DNA from: Achatina immaculata
Taxonomy: Eukaryota > Mollusca > Gastropoda > Stylommatophora > Achatinidae
Direction: 5' to 3'
Length of the DNA: 64,000 bases
Assembly: GCA_009760885.1 (NCBI GenBank)
Contig: CM019708.1
Coordinates: forward strand, 13,565,931-13,629,930
Part shown: positions 53,675 to 64,000 of the stretch, one piece after another
Position numbering within the stretch: position 1 is the first letter of the stretch
Layout of the letters: every line of letters starts with the position of its first letter
Program-made: the position numbers and the translations under genes
Notes under the pieces: generated by a model
What the model was told of the DNA's origin: nothing
Database searches by the model: none
The model's input: only the letters and a program-made list of their open reading frames with translations

Positions 53675-54954
53675 CGAGGGGTGATTGATAAATTCTCAGC
53701 ATAAGGTGCAACGGAATATTTGTGGACAACTTTTGTGGGTTATTTCTCAAAATAGTCCCCTTGCAAGTTTATGCACTTAGTCCAGCTATCCTGGAGCATA
53801 CAGATCCCTTCTTTGTAAAAGTCAGCATCTTGTGGCAGTAGAATGTGGTCTACAGCATGAATGACGTCATCATCTGAAGCAAATTTGCGACCACTGAGCT
53901 CCCTTTTGAGTTTAGTAAACAGGTAATAGTCCGAAGGGGCCAAATCTGGGGAATAAGGAGGATGTTCAAGAAGCTGGAAGCCGCATTCATGAATGGCAGC
54001 CATTGCCACCGCCCACTTGTGAACTGAAGCATTGTCTTGCTGAAAGATGACTCCTCTCGCCAATTTCCATCGACGCTTTTCCTTCAATTTGACCTGCAGT
54101 TGCTTCACAAGATTAGCGTAATAGGCCCCGGTGACCGTTCTGGCCTTTTGAACATAGACTACTAATAGCACACCTTCTGAATAAAAAAAGATGGAAGCCA
54201 TCACTTTGCCTGCAGACAGAACCACTCTTGTTTTCTTTGGAGGTGGGGATCCATGATGTTTCCACTGCTTTGCTGTTCTTTTGTTTCTGGTTGGAAATTA
54301 TGAACCCAAGTCTCATCCATAGTCACAAATTGCTGAAGAAACTTTTCAGGATCTGCAGAAAAATGGCCAAGATTATCTCCTGGAATGTTGAGACGCTGTC
54401 GTTTGTGATCAACTCCAATAAGTTTCGGGACCCATCTGTTATTTGAAGATCATTGTGAATAATGGCATGAACACGTTCCTGGAAGATGCTCAAATCAGTA
54501 GCAATGTACCGCTCACTTAGTCGTCGATCCTCCATTATCATGTCATGGATTCTGCCGGTGGTTTCATCGGTGGTTACCGTTCTTGGTCTTCTTGGACGGG
54601 GATCATCTTCCAGACTCTCCTTTCCACGTTTGAACTGAGCTGCCCATTTCTTCACTGTGCTGTAAGAAGGGGCACTCTCCCCTAGAGTCTCCAACCTATA
54701 GTCATGGATCTCCTTCGATGATAAGCCCTTGATGCAGAGGTAGCGAATGACTGCGCGATAAGAAATTTTATCCATTTTCTCAATTTCTGCCACCCCTTAC
54801 CACTTCAGTAGCCTGTTAAAAAAAATTGGTTGCAGTTAATTTCTTGAAACTTGGTGTTTAATCTTACATTAACCTGATATATAAATTCACCTAATATCAA
54901 CCGTGTGTTTCAACTATATGTACTTTATGCCGAGAACTTATCAGTCAGCCCTCG
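53675..54954 (-). mobile_element. Mariner element, 1,280 bp, with TIRs and TA duplication
   Basis: Inverted ends: CGAGGGGTGATTGATAAATT on the left and, reverse complemented, CGAGGGCTGACTGATAAGTT on the right, with similarity continuing through ctc.gcataa. TA lies immediately outside both ends (53673-53674 and 54955-54956). Length is standard for mariner. The transposase inside (53740-54793) is frame-broken. Confidence 0.95.
53740..54793 (-). pseudogene. Mariner transposase (D,D34D), frameshifted
   Basis: The N-terminal helix-turn-helix region begins MDKISYRAVIRYLCIKGLSS, then TVKKWAAQFKRGKESLEDDP and RPRRPRTVTTDE. The first catalytic Asp is in VTMDETWVHNF near 54310, and the next in VIFQQDNASVHK. 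The third is in YSPDLAPSDYYLF, 34 residues after the second, which is the mariner D34D signature. Two frameshifts, near 54440 and 54260, split the protein into three pieces. It would bind the TIRs and catalyse cut-and-paste transposition into TA; this copy cannot. The C-terminus ends CINLQGDYFEK. Confidence 0.93.
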
Positions 54955-54959
54955 TATAT

Positions 54960-55655
54960 AATTTAATGAGCAGACCAAAACGGGCGTACAATCTTCCTTG
55001 TATAGTTTGCCTTTTTAGACAAAGGTTGGACGGATAAAACTGTACATAAACCTGCGCAAAACAAGGATCCACTATCCTAGATTAAGGTTATGATTCTCAG
55101 CGTCTACTGGCAATCAATCTAATGAAAGAATGTTCATCCCACGGCCTACCACGAGATAGAGCCACATCAACCACCCTTAAATATAGCTTGTTCCCTTACC
55201 CCCACCCCATCCACATGTTTTCTGGTACAGACATTGTTGTAGAGGTTCTAAGACTTTGAAGTACGTCTGTATCTCACATTTTGTTGTAGAGGTTCTAAGA
55301 CTTTGAAGTACGTCTGTATCTCACATTTTGTTAAGCTGGGGAAGAAAAGGCAAGCAGGCATGGCAGTAGCCGCTTCTACTGCAGCAAAAGAGTAAGGAAA
55401 ATATGGGCTCTAAAACTGTGTTCCATAAATGCCTCCAAGGCATAATAGGGCTGTCTGTACTTTTAACACAAAGAAGATGTAACGAAAAATTGATGATGAT
55501 GATAAAGATCATGACGACAACGATGATGATGCTGTGGTTACACGTCATCCTACGTTATCTGAGCATCCGTTCTCATTCTGAGCTGTTGGTTCTTTCGTCT
55601 CACAATTTGTCCGTTATTTAATCACTCTCACTACGTCCCACGCTCATGCTGTCAC
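54960..55655. other. Non-coding with a 60-bp tandem duplication
   Basis: Positions 55209-55330 hold two copies of ttgttgtagaggttctaaga ctttgaagtacgtctgtatc. (GATGAT)-rich at 55488-55530. No gene recognised. Confidence 0.6.
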
Positions 55656-55659
55656 AAAA

Positions 55660-56010
55660 ATACGTTACTCAGCCTTTCTCTCTTCCTTGGGACTGAAGAC
55701 GCTTGTCCGATGAGGCAATCAGCGACCCATAACTGATATGCTAGCGTCAGGGTTAGCGAACCATAGATGACCAAGACCCTGTCCTGCTTCTCCGTGGTAC
55801 CCCTAGTAACAGGCTCAGCCTGGCTAACGGGGCAGGGATCGCCATAGTCCCCATGGTGGTGGAGTCTGCTAAAGAAGCATTGCACACCCACTGCTTTTTA
55901 GCTGTACTCCGGGACTGAAAAAGTAGCCGCCATAACCCGCTCCCACGCCGATACGATGCTGTGCCTCAACACCTCCACAGCATCGGCTGCAAAGAACAAC
56001 AACTCACAGT
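55660..56010 (-). repeat. Possible dispersed repeat of unknown type
   Basis: The minus strand contains tctttgcagccgatgctgtg (related on the plus strand to cctcaaaatcttcacggcat at 809) and ccctgccccgttagcc..cctgttact..gtcttggtc (related to 95-215). These patchy matches suggest a decayed repeat family with no recognisable protein. Confidence 0.35.
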
Positions 56011-57438
56011 TACAAGGAGTTCGTACAAGTTCTCTCTTTCTTAATTTATTAGAGTAAGAAATATAAACATAATTAAGAAAGCAACCGGACGTGATCATAT
56101 GCTAGAACAGGCCACGCTGTTTCAGGTGGAAAAAAAAACAGGATGTTTACCCCGCCATCAAAGTCCTCACTGCTTGTATTCTAAAACACTGACTGCTCTG
56201 AGTCTAGCATGGCAGCTACACGACCCGAGCAACACCGGGGCCGGCGCTATAACGGATGTCTTTGTGCGGCGTCCTCAACTTTCCAGAAAGTAAACATCAA
56301 GAAACAACGCGCGGTAGATTCAGGCCTGAAACTTGGCTATCTGCTGTCTAGACTTGATGAAGTTAAAAAGATGGCTGTTAAATCTTTGAACAAAAGTGTG
56401 CTTCACGTGAAAATTCTAGCTGCGCTTTCTAAAATTCGTCTTGGGTAAGGGACTATAATGAACAACACTATTCATCTCTACAAGCTTTCCTGCAGGAAAC
56501 GCTAATATATCATGTGCCATATATAGTAAGTCTCCAAGTAGAGGCATTATGGCAAAGAAAATATACATAAACCAGAATTCCACAGCAGTCTTCCTTGTTT
56601 CCACTTCACAAAGGCACAACTGTAAAGCTTACACTGCAGCCACCGTTACTGCTACACGACCGTCACTTCTGTTGCTACTGTTAGTATTACTACTGCTACT
56701 ACTACTACTACTCCTACTGCTACTACTACTACTACTGCTACTACTACTACTACAAATTCTAATACTATACCTATACTACCACCATCAAGCCCAAACAGAG
56801 GAGGTGCAGCCGGTGCAACGCCCAGGGCTCAGAGAATGAAAGAAGATCCGTAGGGCCAGAAGGGCCACAACCTGAACTAGACCTGGAGGGTTAATTAAAG
56901 AGGGGCCCGGGGACTCGAGAGACAAAACGTGGAGTAGGGTAGGGGCTTGTGAAGACCAGCTTATACGTTTCATACGAGAGGCCCTGATCACCAGTACAGC
57001 TGCTCTTCTTACAAGCGATAGCGCGAATTACTTCTATTATAAGTGCAGCTCATGACATAGTTAACATACCTGTCATGATCAGGAGAATAAAAGATGTCAC
57101 AGCACATACATTGACGCAGCATCTCGACGTAGAATGAAATAGTAGCAATGTGCTGTACATTTTTTGGAGTTGAAGGCCACGTTAAGAAAGCAAGAAAACT
57201 TATAAACGACGTGGAACTGAAGTCATATGTTGTATGCTGTAAAATATAACAAGGCAGAGACCAAACTACACATAAACTAATCCGGCGTGAAAGAATGACG
57301 ATTCTAACCTATACGCCTTCTAAGATTTAGCAATTCGTAGGGAAAATTTTCAACCCGTGAGCAAATATATTCACAAAAATGTGTATGTTACTTTGCATCA
57401 ATCTGTAAAATTAAAAATATAATTGAAAGCTCTTATAA
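56011..57438. other. Unique stretch with a (TAC)n tract
   Basis: A 79-codon + frame at 56209-56448 is not recognised. CTA/CTG repeats occupy 56660-56756. Otherwise no feature. Confidence 0.4.
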
Positions 57439-57440
57439 AA

Positions 57441-57463
57441 ACACACACACACACACACACACA

Positions 57464-57502
<39 letters not shown>

Positions 57503-57967
57503 CCTTAAGTGCCCAGGGCACATGGGGCTTCCGCAAGGGTTTTCCACAAATGCCTGTCCTTTGCCTTTTTTTCTGCTCTTGCCCAGGTGAGCCTGCGTTT
57601 GTCTGATGTTGCCTCCTTCATTAACCAGTCTACAGCCAAGATAAATAATGTTGGTGATAGTACACATCCCTGCTTCTCTCCTTGTGTGTACCCTAAAGCT
57701 GCTGGAGGTATGTTCTCCACAGATCACTTTGCACTGAAAACCCTCGTATATGGCTTTGATTACATTCACTATCTTATGGGGGAGGCCATGCCATCTTAGG
57801 ATTTTCCACAGTGCATCTCTGTTGACACTGTCAAAGGCTTTCTCAAAATCTATAAACAATGCATATGTTGTGCTATGCCACTCATTTGCCTGTTCTAATA
57901 TTTGTCTAAGTACAAACATGTGGTCTATGCATGATCTTCCTTTCCTAAATCCTGCATGCTCTTTCGG
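57441..57967 (-). mobile_element. RTE-A copy, 5'-truncated with a 0.7 kb internal deletion
   Basis: A (CA)n(CT)n tail is followed by the RTE-A terminus. At about 57597 the sequence jumps from the [16 protein letters not shown] region to the [10 protein letters not shown] region, deleting what corresponds to about 39158-39884 of the full element. It then continues through motifs B and A ([16 protein letters not shown]) to the [13 protein letters not shown] region and stops near 57967. A frameshift lies inside motif B. Confidence 0.93.
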
Positions 57968-57974
57968 AGGAAAA

Positions 57975-58905
57975 CACTAACATAAATCTGGAAAACAAAC
58001 TCATTAAGCTCTGTCATATTCTCCACCACTACCATGCCACAGAGTAACATCATTAAAAAGCTAAAATTATCATTTCATTTACCTTTCTATGCGGCAATGT
58101 ATTTTCGTGCTTGGAGCCGCGCTGCTTAGAGGGAACATTGATCCTAATCTAACGTCACTGATAAGATTAACGATCAGTGGGCCAAAACTAATACTATGAA
58201 GTCGCGGTGACTGAATGAGCATGGTTGAGTTTTTCAAATTATGAAGCGATGAAATAAGAACCGAAAGATTCAAAATAAACAGGAAACAAAATATTTGCTA
58301 TCATACAAACCCGTTAAGCCTTAAAGCTTTTCATGTATTATCAGGCATCACACCATGTGTACAATATAAAGTATAACGAAAGTAACTAAAATACTTCCCG
58401 TCCTGTTTAATCTTCAAAGCAGAATGTGGCTCTCTGGTTTAATTTGCTTCAAAATATCATTTCTGAATCTAATTAGGCGCAAATGAAAGCCTGGTTTCCG
58501 GCATATGGTTACAGGTTCCAGATTTCCGGTCCTTCTTCGGAAATCGGATGAGATAGTCTTATCTTTCAGGCCTGTACCAGGAGGCCATCGAAAGTGACGA
58601 GAAACGTCAAGAACAAACATGGAGGCATGTGTCAGAGGGTGGACATGTACACATGATAAGACAAATTAAACCTAGGATATCCGAAAACTTGCAGGTCTGG
58701 TTTAAAAAAAAAAGTTGAATGCATTTCCTCGTTCTCCCTATGTTTTTCTTTGTTTCTTTCCTTTTCAAATACAAGGATTTTGTTAAAGTACACTCCACCG
58801 ATGTAACATGGTCTATTAAGTAGTCTGCATGTTTATGTTTGTAATTAATTGTGTACTTTAAATAAAACTGTTTTGGAATTTTTATTTTTAAAAAAATCAT
58901 TTTTT
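57975..58905. other. Non-coding, no gene recognised
   Basis: Unique AT-rich sequence on both strands. Confidence 0.4.
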
Positions 58906-58907
58906 AT

Positions 58908-59155
58908 GAAAAAAAGGCAAAGGTAAATTTCTCGTTCCCAGGCCATTAAGGCATACAGGGGTTACTGTGTTAGGCCCTTCGGCACGTGGAAGTGTGACGT
59001 GGTCAGCATAACGCCTGGCCGAATGTACTTTTCCATATTTCTTTGTTACCCATTTTTATAGGTTGGGTGGACCCTTGGGCCTTTGTGGTGTGGTGCTACC
59101 AGAAAAATTCTCACCTGGAACTCGGTGCCACTGGATAGTAGACCGAGCGAATCCC
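58908..59155 (-). mobile_element. tRNA-derived SINE, family S1, copy 2
   Basis: The reverse complement reads ggattcgctcggtctactat..ttctggtagcaccacaccac..tataaaaatgggtaacaaag..tgctgaccacgtcacacttc..ccttaatggcctgggaacga. This aligns with 10712-10990 over its whole body. The B box is more decayed (ccgagttcc). Confidence 0.85.
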
Positions 59156-59159
59156 TTTT

Positions 59160-59486
59160 TTTTTTTTGCGCGACTAGCCATCATAACGGGTCAAGATAAA
59201 CTGTACCACATAAGCCATTTAAAGTACCTGCTTTTTGTTACAGATAACTAAGAAATTACTGTATTTTCCCCCGCGATCGCATAATTCTTCCAGCTTATGT
59301 TTAGGGTTATTGTTGCATTTCTAAGAGCGCGGCAATCCAGTTTTGTAGGACTAGTTTTGAGAATAGGCAAACTGGAACACCTAATGAGAACAGGAAATGA
59401 GCAGGACTGAGCAAGGCACACATCTTATACAAAGAGTAAAGAATAGATGCTTGTGGATATCAATGACGACCAACGCCTGACTGGCA
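59160..59486. other. Non-coding, no gene recognised
   Basis: Unique; begins with a T12 run. Confidence 0.4.
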
Positions 59487-59487
59487 T

Positions 59488-60135
59488 GAGAGAGAGAGGG
59501 AGAGGAGAGAGAGGGAGAGAGAGAGGGAGAGAGGGAGAGGAGAGAGAGAGGGAGAGAGGGAGAGGAGAGAGAGAGTGGGAGAGGGAGAGAGAGGGAGAAG
59601 GAAAGGGAGAGAGAGAGGGAGAGAGAGGGGGAGAGGGAGAAGGAAAAGGAGAGAAAGAGGGAGAGGGGGAGAGAGAGGGGGGGAGAGGAGAGAGAGGGAG
59701 AAGGAAAGAGGGGGAGAGGGAGAGAGAGAGGAGAAGGAAAGGGAAAGAAGAGAGGGAGAGAGAGGGGGACAGGGAGGAGAGGGAGAAGGAAAGGGAAAGA
59801 AAGAGAGGGAGAGAGAGGGGGAGAGGGAGAGAGAGGGAGAAGGAAGGAGAGAGAGAAGGAGAGAGACGGGGAGAGAGAGAGGGCGAGAGAGGGAAAGAGA
59901 GAGGGAGAGAGGGAGAAGGAAGGGGAGAGAGAGAAGGAGAGAGGGGGAGAGGGAGAGAGGGAGGGAGAAGGAAGGGGAAAGAGAGAGGGGGAGAGGGAGA
60001 GAGAGGGAGAAGGAAGGGGAGAGAGAGAAGGAGAGAGAGGGTAGAGGGAGAGAGAGGGGAGAGGGAGAGAGAGGGAGAAGGAAGGGGAGAGAGAAGGAGA
60101 GAGAGACGGAGAGAGGGAGAGAGGGAGGGAGAGAC
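59488..60135. repeat. 650-bp homopurine (GAGG/GAGA) tract
   Basis: Almost entirely A and G on the + strand, built of gagagagagggagaaggaag modules of about 35-45 bp. The 242-codon Glu/Arg/Gly frame and the opposite Ser/Pro/Leu frames are artefacts. Confidence 0.95.
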
Positions 60136-60139
60136 ACAT

Positions 60140-60845
60140 GATCTTAATTTGTTACTTAGAATGAACTGTTTTTAGTTCATCTCTCTCCTACTTTCTGACT
60201 GGCAACGAATGTCATAAGCTTAGTTGTAAGTAAAAATCATATTTTCATTTCACTTGCCGTCGTTTTTGACAGAATACAGCTATTAAAACATAATATTATA
60301 GGGGAAAAAAAACGATTTTACCCCTTGGAATTTCTCGTTTTGTACCTTCCTGGCGTGAATCTCCACGGCTTAAAATCTCCGTATTATACCTAAACCGCTG
60401 AAGAATGCCATTTTATTCATTAATACTGTGACAGATTATAATTCAGTAAACTTTATGAAAATAGAAAAGCGATTACTTTATAGCACAAAAATACAAATAT
60501 GCCCGTCTTTTAAAAATATTTCTTGGAAGGATTTATGGAAAAGGAGGGTGTGTGAAGGGATATCACATTGTTTATCTCCGAGTCGATCTTCTGGATTGTG
60601 GAGATGTCTCCAAAAGTTTCTCAGCGTTTATAAACTCGTGAGATAAATGCGTAGATATGGGACATGCAGATAAACTATTGAGGGCATGAGCGTGTAGACA
60701 AGCTATAGGTAGAGAGACCAGTAGCCGGGCATGCATTCGTGCAAACATTAGACAGACAGACAGACAAGAAAGTCGCTAAAATCAGACTGATGAATGAGCT
60801 AGCACAATCAGACATACGAGAAAGCTAGCAAAATGATACAGATGA
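60140..60845. other. Non-coding, no gene recognised
   Basis: Unique sequence. Confidence 0.4.
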
Positions 60846-60849
60846 AGGA

Positions 60850-61075
60850 GACAATAAAGTGAGACAGATGAAAGTAGACAACAAAGTCAGAAAGATGAAA
60901 CAAGACAACACAGTCAGAAATATGAAAGCATACAATAAAGTCAGAAAAATGAAACAAGACAACAAAGTCAGAAAGATGAAAGAAGAAAACAAAATCAGAC
61001 AGATGAAAGAAGACAACAAGGTCAGAAAGATGAAAGAAGACAACAAAGTCAGAAAGATGAGAAAGACATCAGACA
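60850..61075. repeat. 25-bp minisatellite, about 8 copies
   Basis: The unit is gacaacaaagtcagaaagat plus gaaag, giving a lysine/methionine-rich open frame that is an artefact. Confidence 0.9.
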
Positions 61076-61379
61076 GACAAGAAAATCAGAAACCACCAGA
61101 CTAACAGAAAAACTAAAGAACTTACAGACCGATGGATTAAGAAAGATAACAGACATACAGATGATCGACAGAAAGAGATAAACAAACTAACTTTATTATC
61201 AAAGAGTGAACATGTTTGCTCGGAGGTCCATCAAACCTTCTGCCCTTTTCATTAGAAAATGCAAACAGATATAAGGAAAGACAAAGATAACAGATATGTG
61301 GAAAGATAGACAAACAGAAAAACAGACACATACATAGTGAGAAAAATATCGCATACACAATTACGTATATTGATTGAGA

Positions 61380-61600
61380 TAGACAGACAGACATACAAAC
61401 AGATAGATAGCTCACAGACAGTCATCAGAAATACAGATAGCTGGACATAGAGAGAGGTAGGCAGGTGAGAGACAAAAAGAGATAGACAGACAGACATACA
61501 GAGAGACTTAAACATAAAGACAAGCAGGCAGACACAGACAGACAGAAAGACAGGCAGACGGACAGACATATATATAGATAGATAGACAAACAGACATACG

Positions 61601-61687
<87 letters not shown>

Positions 61688-61715
61688 TGTATATCTGGGC
61701 TACCCTGTCTATGAA

Positions 61716-61757
<42 letters not shown>

Positions 61758-61760
61758 AGA
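61380..61760. repeat. (GACA)n / (GATA)n / (GAT)n microsatellite
   Basis: Gaca-rich degenerate repeats (61380-61570), then about 29 gata units (61597-61686), then (GAT)n at 61714-61755. Confidence 0.95.
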
Positions 61761-62435
61761 CTGAGAGTCAAAACACCTACAGTTATCATGTGAAATATGA
61801 TCACAATAATGCTTGAAAGAAAACAAAAACTATTATACCATTTCCCTGCAATATTCAGATTAAAAACAAAATCTATACTCACCATAAACCAGCAGGTCAA
61901 GCGAGTACCAAGTATTCCTGTTTTTTTTTTTCCCGAATCAAAAGAACATTTGCGGCAAAGAAAATCTTTCTTCATAAACTCTGCGAGGTTCAACCACATT
62001 TACAGCACAATATCTGAATCTATTACAAAGACAGGCAATCTATGTCACAAAAACGAGTATTCCAGTTTGGTAAATTTCCTCGCTGTTCGTCGGAACATGG
62101 AAGTTCTCCTACAGAAACACGTAGAAGATCTGCAACTCTTGCGAATGAACATTACTTTTGTTTGAACTTCCTGGTTCTGGTCTGGACGAGGCTGTTGAAG
62201 TGAACATTATGAAAATAGAAGAGCGACCAGTGCATCACGTGTGACCCAGATTCCAGACTCTTCTCTCTGGTTTACCTAGGTTAAGTTTGTCGTAGCTTAT
62301 GCAGACACTCAAAAAATCTTTTTCTAGTATATTCTATATATGTGTATGTAAATATGTACATGTCTGTGTCTTTTATAAAGTCGCATATATATATATATAC
62401 ATACATATATACACGCATATATATATGCTTACGAG
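61761..62435. other. Non-coding, no gene recognised
   Basis: A 122-codon + frame (61797-62165) has no identifiable domain. A short (TA)n lies near 62385-62430. Confidence 0.4.
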
Positions 62436-62439
62436 TAAC

Positions 62440-62780
62440 TGTTAGTGTATCATACGTTTACGAGTAAATGTCAATGGATATTATATGTTTACGAGTAAAT
62501 GTCAATGGATATTATATGTTTACGAGTAAATGTCAATGGATATTATATGTTTACGAGTAAATGTCAATGGATATTATATGTTTACGAGTAAATGTCAATG
62601 GATATTATATGTTTACGAGTAAATGTCAATGGATATTATATGTTTACGAGTAAATGTCAATGGATATTATATGTTTACGAGTAAATGTCAATGGATATTA
62701 TATGTTTACGAGTAAATGTCAATGGATATTATATGTTTACGAGTAAATGTCAATGGATATTATATGTTTACGAGCACATG
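62440..62780. repeat. 31-bp minisatellite, about 11 copies
   Basis: The unit is tatgtttacgagtaaatgtc plus aatggatatta. The middle copies are identical, suggesting recent expansion. Confidence 0.97.
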
Positions 62781-62876
62781 TCAATGGATCTGCTTGTTGT
62801 ATATATCGTTTGTTTTTTTTCGTTCTTGCTGTTTTTGTTATTGCTGATATTGTTATTGTTGTTTTTGTTGTTGTAA

Positions 62877-62985
62877 AAAAAAGTAAAATTACCGTTTCCA
62901 TGTCATTAAGGCATATTGGAGAATACGGTGTTAGGCCCGTATTTTCCATGACCTTCGGCACATGAAAGTGTGGTGTGGTCTTTTT
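62877..62985 (-). mobile_element. tRNA-derived SINE, family S1, copy 3 (3' half only)
   Basis: The reverse complement reads gaccacaccacactttcatg..cctaacaccgtattctccaa..gccttaatgacatggaaacg and ends in tttactttttttt. It matches the 3' body of copies 1 and 2. The tRNA-like head is missing, as in a 5'-truncated retroposition product. Confidence 0.8.
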
Positions 62986-62989
62986 TGTT

Positions 62990-64000
62990 GTATCTCTAAA
63001 ACGTATGATATTAAGTTACTTGGAGGCCAATGTCGTGAAGAAGATGTCGGGGCATACCTACCAGACCATTACAGGGTTTAAGTAACAGACAAGTTTATTT
63101 CACTCCAGTTGCTTGACCTGAAAAGAAGGCTTCACAGCAGTCCCCTCCTTCATACAAGCAAAGATTTTAGAGGCAACGATTTTAGAGGCAAAAGATATAA
63201 ATTAGGTTCTCATAATGTAAAACAAATTAAAGGCTGTTATTTGTTATATGCACTGGAGCTACTTTCGCGAAACTATTATAAATGTTGCAGAGATGTAGCC
63301 TTTTTTTTTTCGTTTATCAGAAAACTCCCTTAAACTATACCTTGAATTCCTCTTAGACGTAAATAATGTTTGTGGAACAATGTGTCATTTAATTCTATAC
63401 ACACAAAACAAACGGTTTTATGAATGTTGCTATGCCAGAACTGGAAAATTAGCTGGGGTCCTAATTCAGAATATCTAATATACTGGCATGAGACAACTTA
63501 AATATGAACATATTCCAGGCGCCGGGAGCAGAAATGAGGTATCCAGGCAGAGTCTGGCCTTGAACGCAGGTTTATAGAATGGGGCACGTGGCAGAACCAG
63601 ATCCAACCAGATTTTGTCTTCTCTTGCGCACAGAAAACGCACGTTTTCACATCTGTACGAAAAATCTGGATCGGGGGGGGGGGGGGGGGGGGTCAAAGAC
63701 CAAACTTTGCTCGCTCGTTCGTGAGCTGGAAACGCGCAACTGGAATTTTAGTTTGAGCGTAGTTCCTTGGTGTCAAGGCGTCATGGGAAACTGATGGCGA
63801 GCTGTCCGTTTTCTTCTTTCTATGCTTCTATAGAGTTCAACAAACAGGGAGTATTTTATGCGGGAATATAGCACCCACGCACGTGGTATTCACTAGTGCT
63901 CCGTAGGTTCCACAAGCAGATAAGTTCATTCGGATGAGGCTGTTTGCTAATGCAAATTTCAGCTGACACTCTTCCTTGAAGTTAGTTGACTGTAACGCAT
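62990..64000. other. Non-coding to window end
   Basis: Unique sequence with a G20+ homopolymer at 63671-63692. No gene recognised. Confidence 0.4.

Noticed and set aside
59381..60175. Ser/Pro/Leu-rich and Glu/Arg-rich long frames
   Set aside because: Both are translations of a homopurine/homopyrimidine tract.

Overview
This is nuclear DNA from an invertebrate animal. A lophotrochozoan, probably a mollusc, is my best guess, but nothing here fixes the species. The evidence is a spliced protein-kinase gene of invertebrate muscle type with consensus GT/AG introns, RTE-like non-LTR retrotransposons, mariner elements, tRNA-derived SINEs and a very high load of minisatellites. There are no operons, bacterial promoters, CRISPR arrays or recognisable rRNA or tRNA genes.

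One conserved cellular gene is visible. At the left edge, on the minus strand, two adjacent exons (3458-3661 and 1109-1250) encode the N-lobe and start of the C-lobe of a myosin-light-chain-kinase/titin-type kinase. The 2.2 kb intron between them is mostly a 41-bp minisatellite, and the gene must continue beyond the left edge. The other large open frame (16854-20021, minus) is a 1055-codon polar protein built almost entirely of 9-residue repeats. A compositionally similar 0.75 kb stretch upstream is broken by at least six frameshifts or stops, so it may be a decaying gene.

The rest is mobile and repetitive DNA. Elements recognised: (i) RTE-A, a 3.2 kb RTE-like retrotransposon at 39047-42241 (minus) with a 12-bp target duplication, inserted inside an older copy of itself, plus several 5'-truncated 3' ends with (AG)n tails; (ii) LINE-B, 3' ends with (ACTG)n or (ATGA)n tails, at six places; (iii) LINE-C, a broken 2.2 kb copy at 31155-33372 with its tail at 34045-34155, split by an antisense RT fragment of another family, plus shorter pieces; (iv) single fragments of other LINEs, including an RNase H domain; (v) a near-complete mariner at 53675-54954 with TIRs and TA duplication, an N-terminal mariner fragment and a fold-back element; (vi) a pogo/Tigger-like MITE at 261-595; (vii) a tRNA-derived SINE family in three copies and two other tRNA-like SINE pieces; (viii) possible Penelope-like remnants.

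Tandem arrays with units of 23 to 59 bp, and tetranucleotide or dinucleotide tracts, cover roughly a fifth of the window. Several appear to have arisen from, or to host, retrotransposon ends. Most long open frames in the window are by-products of these arrays and are not reported as genes.
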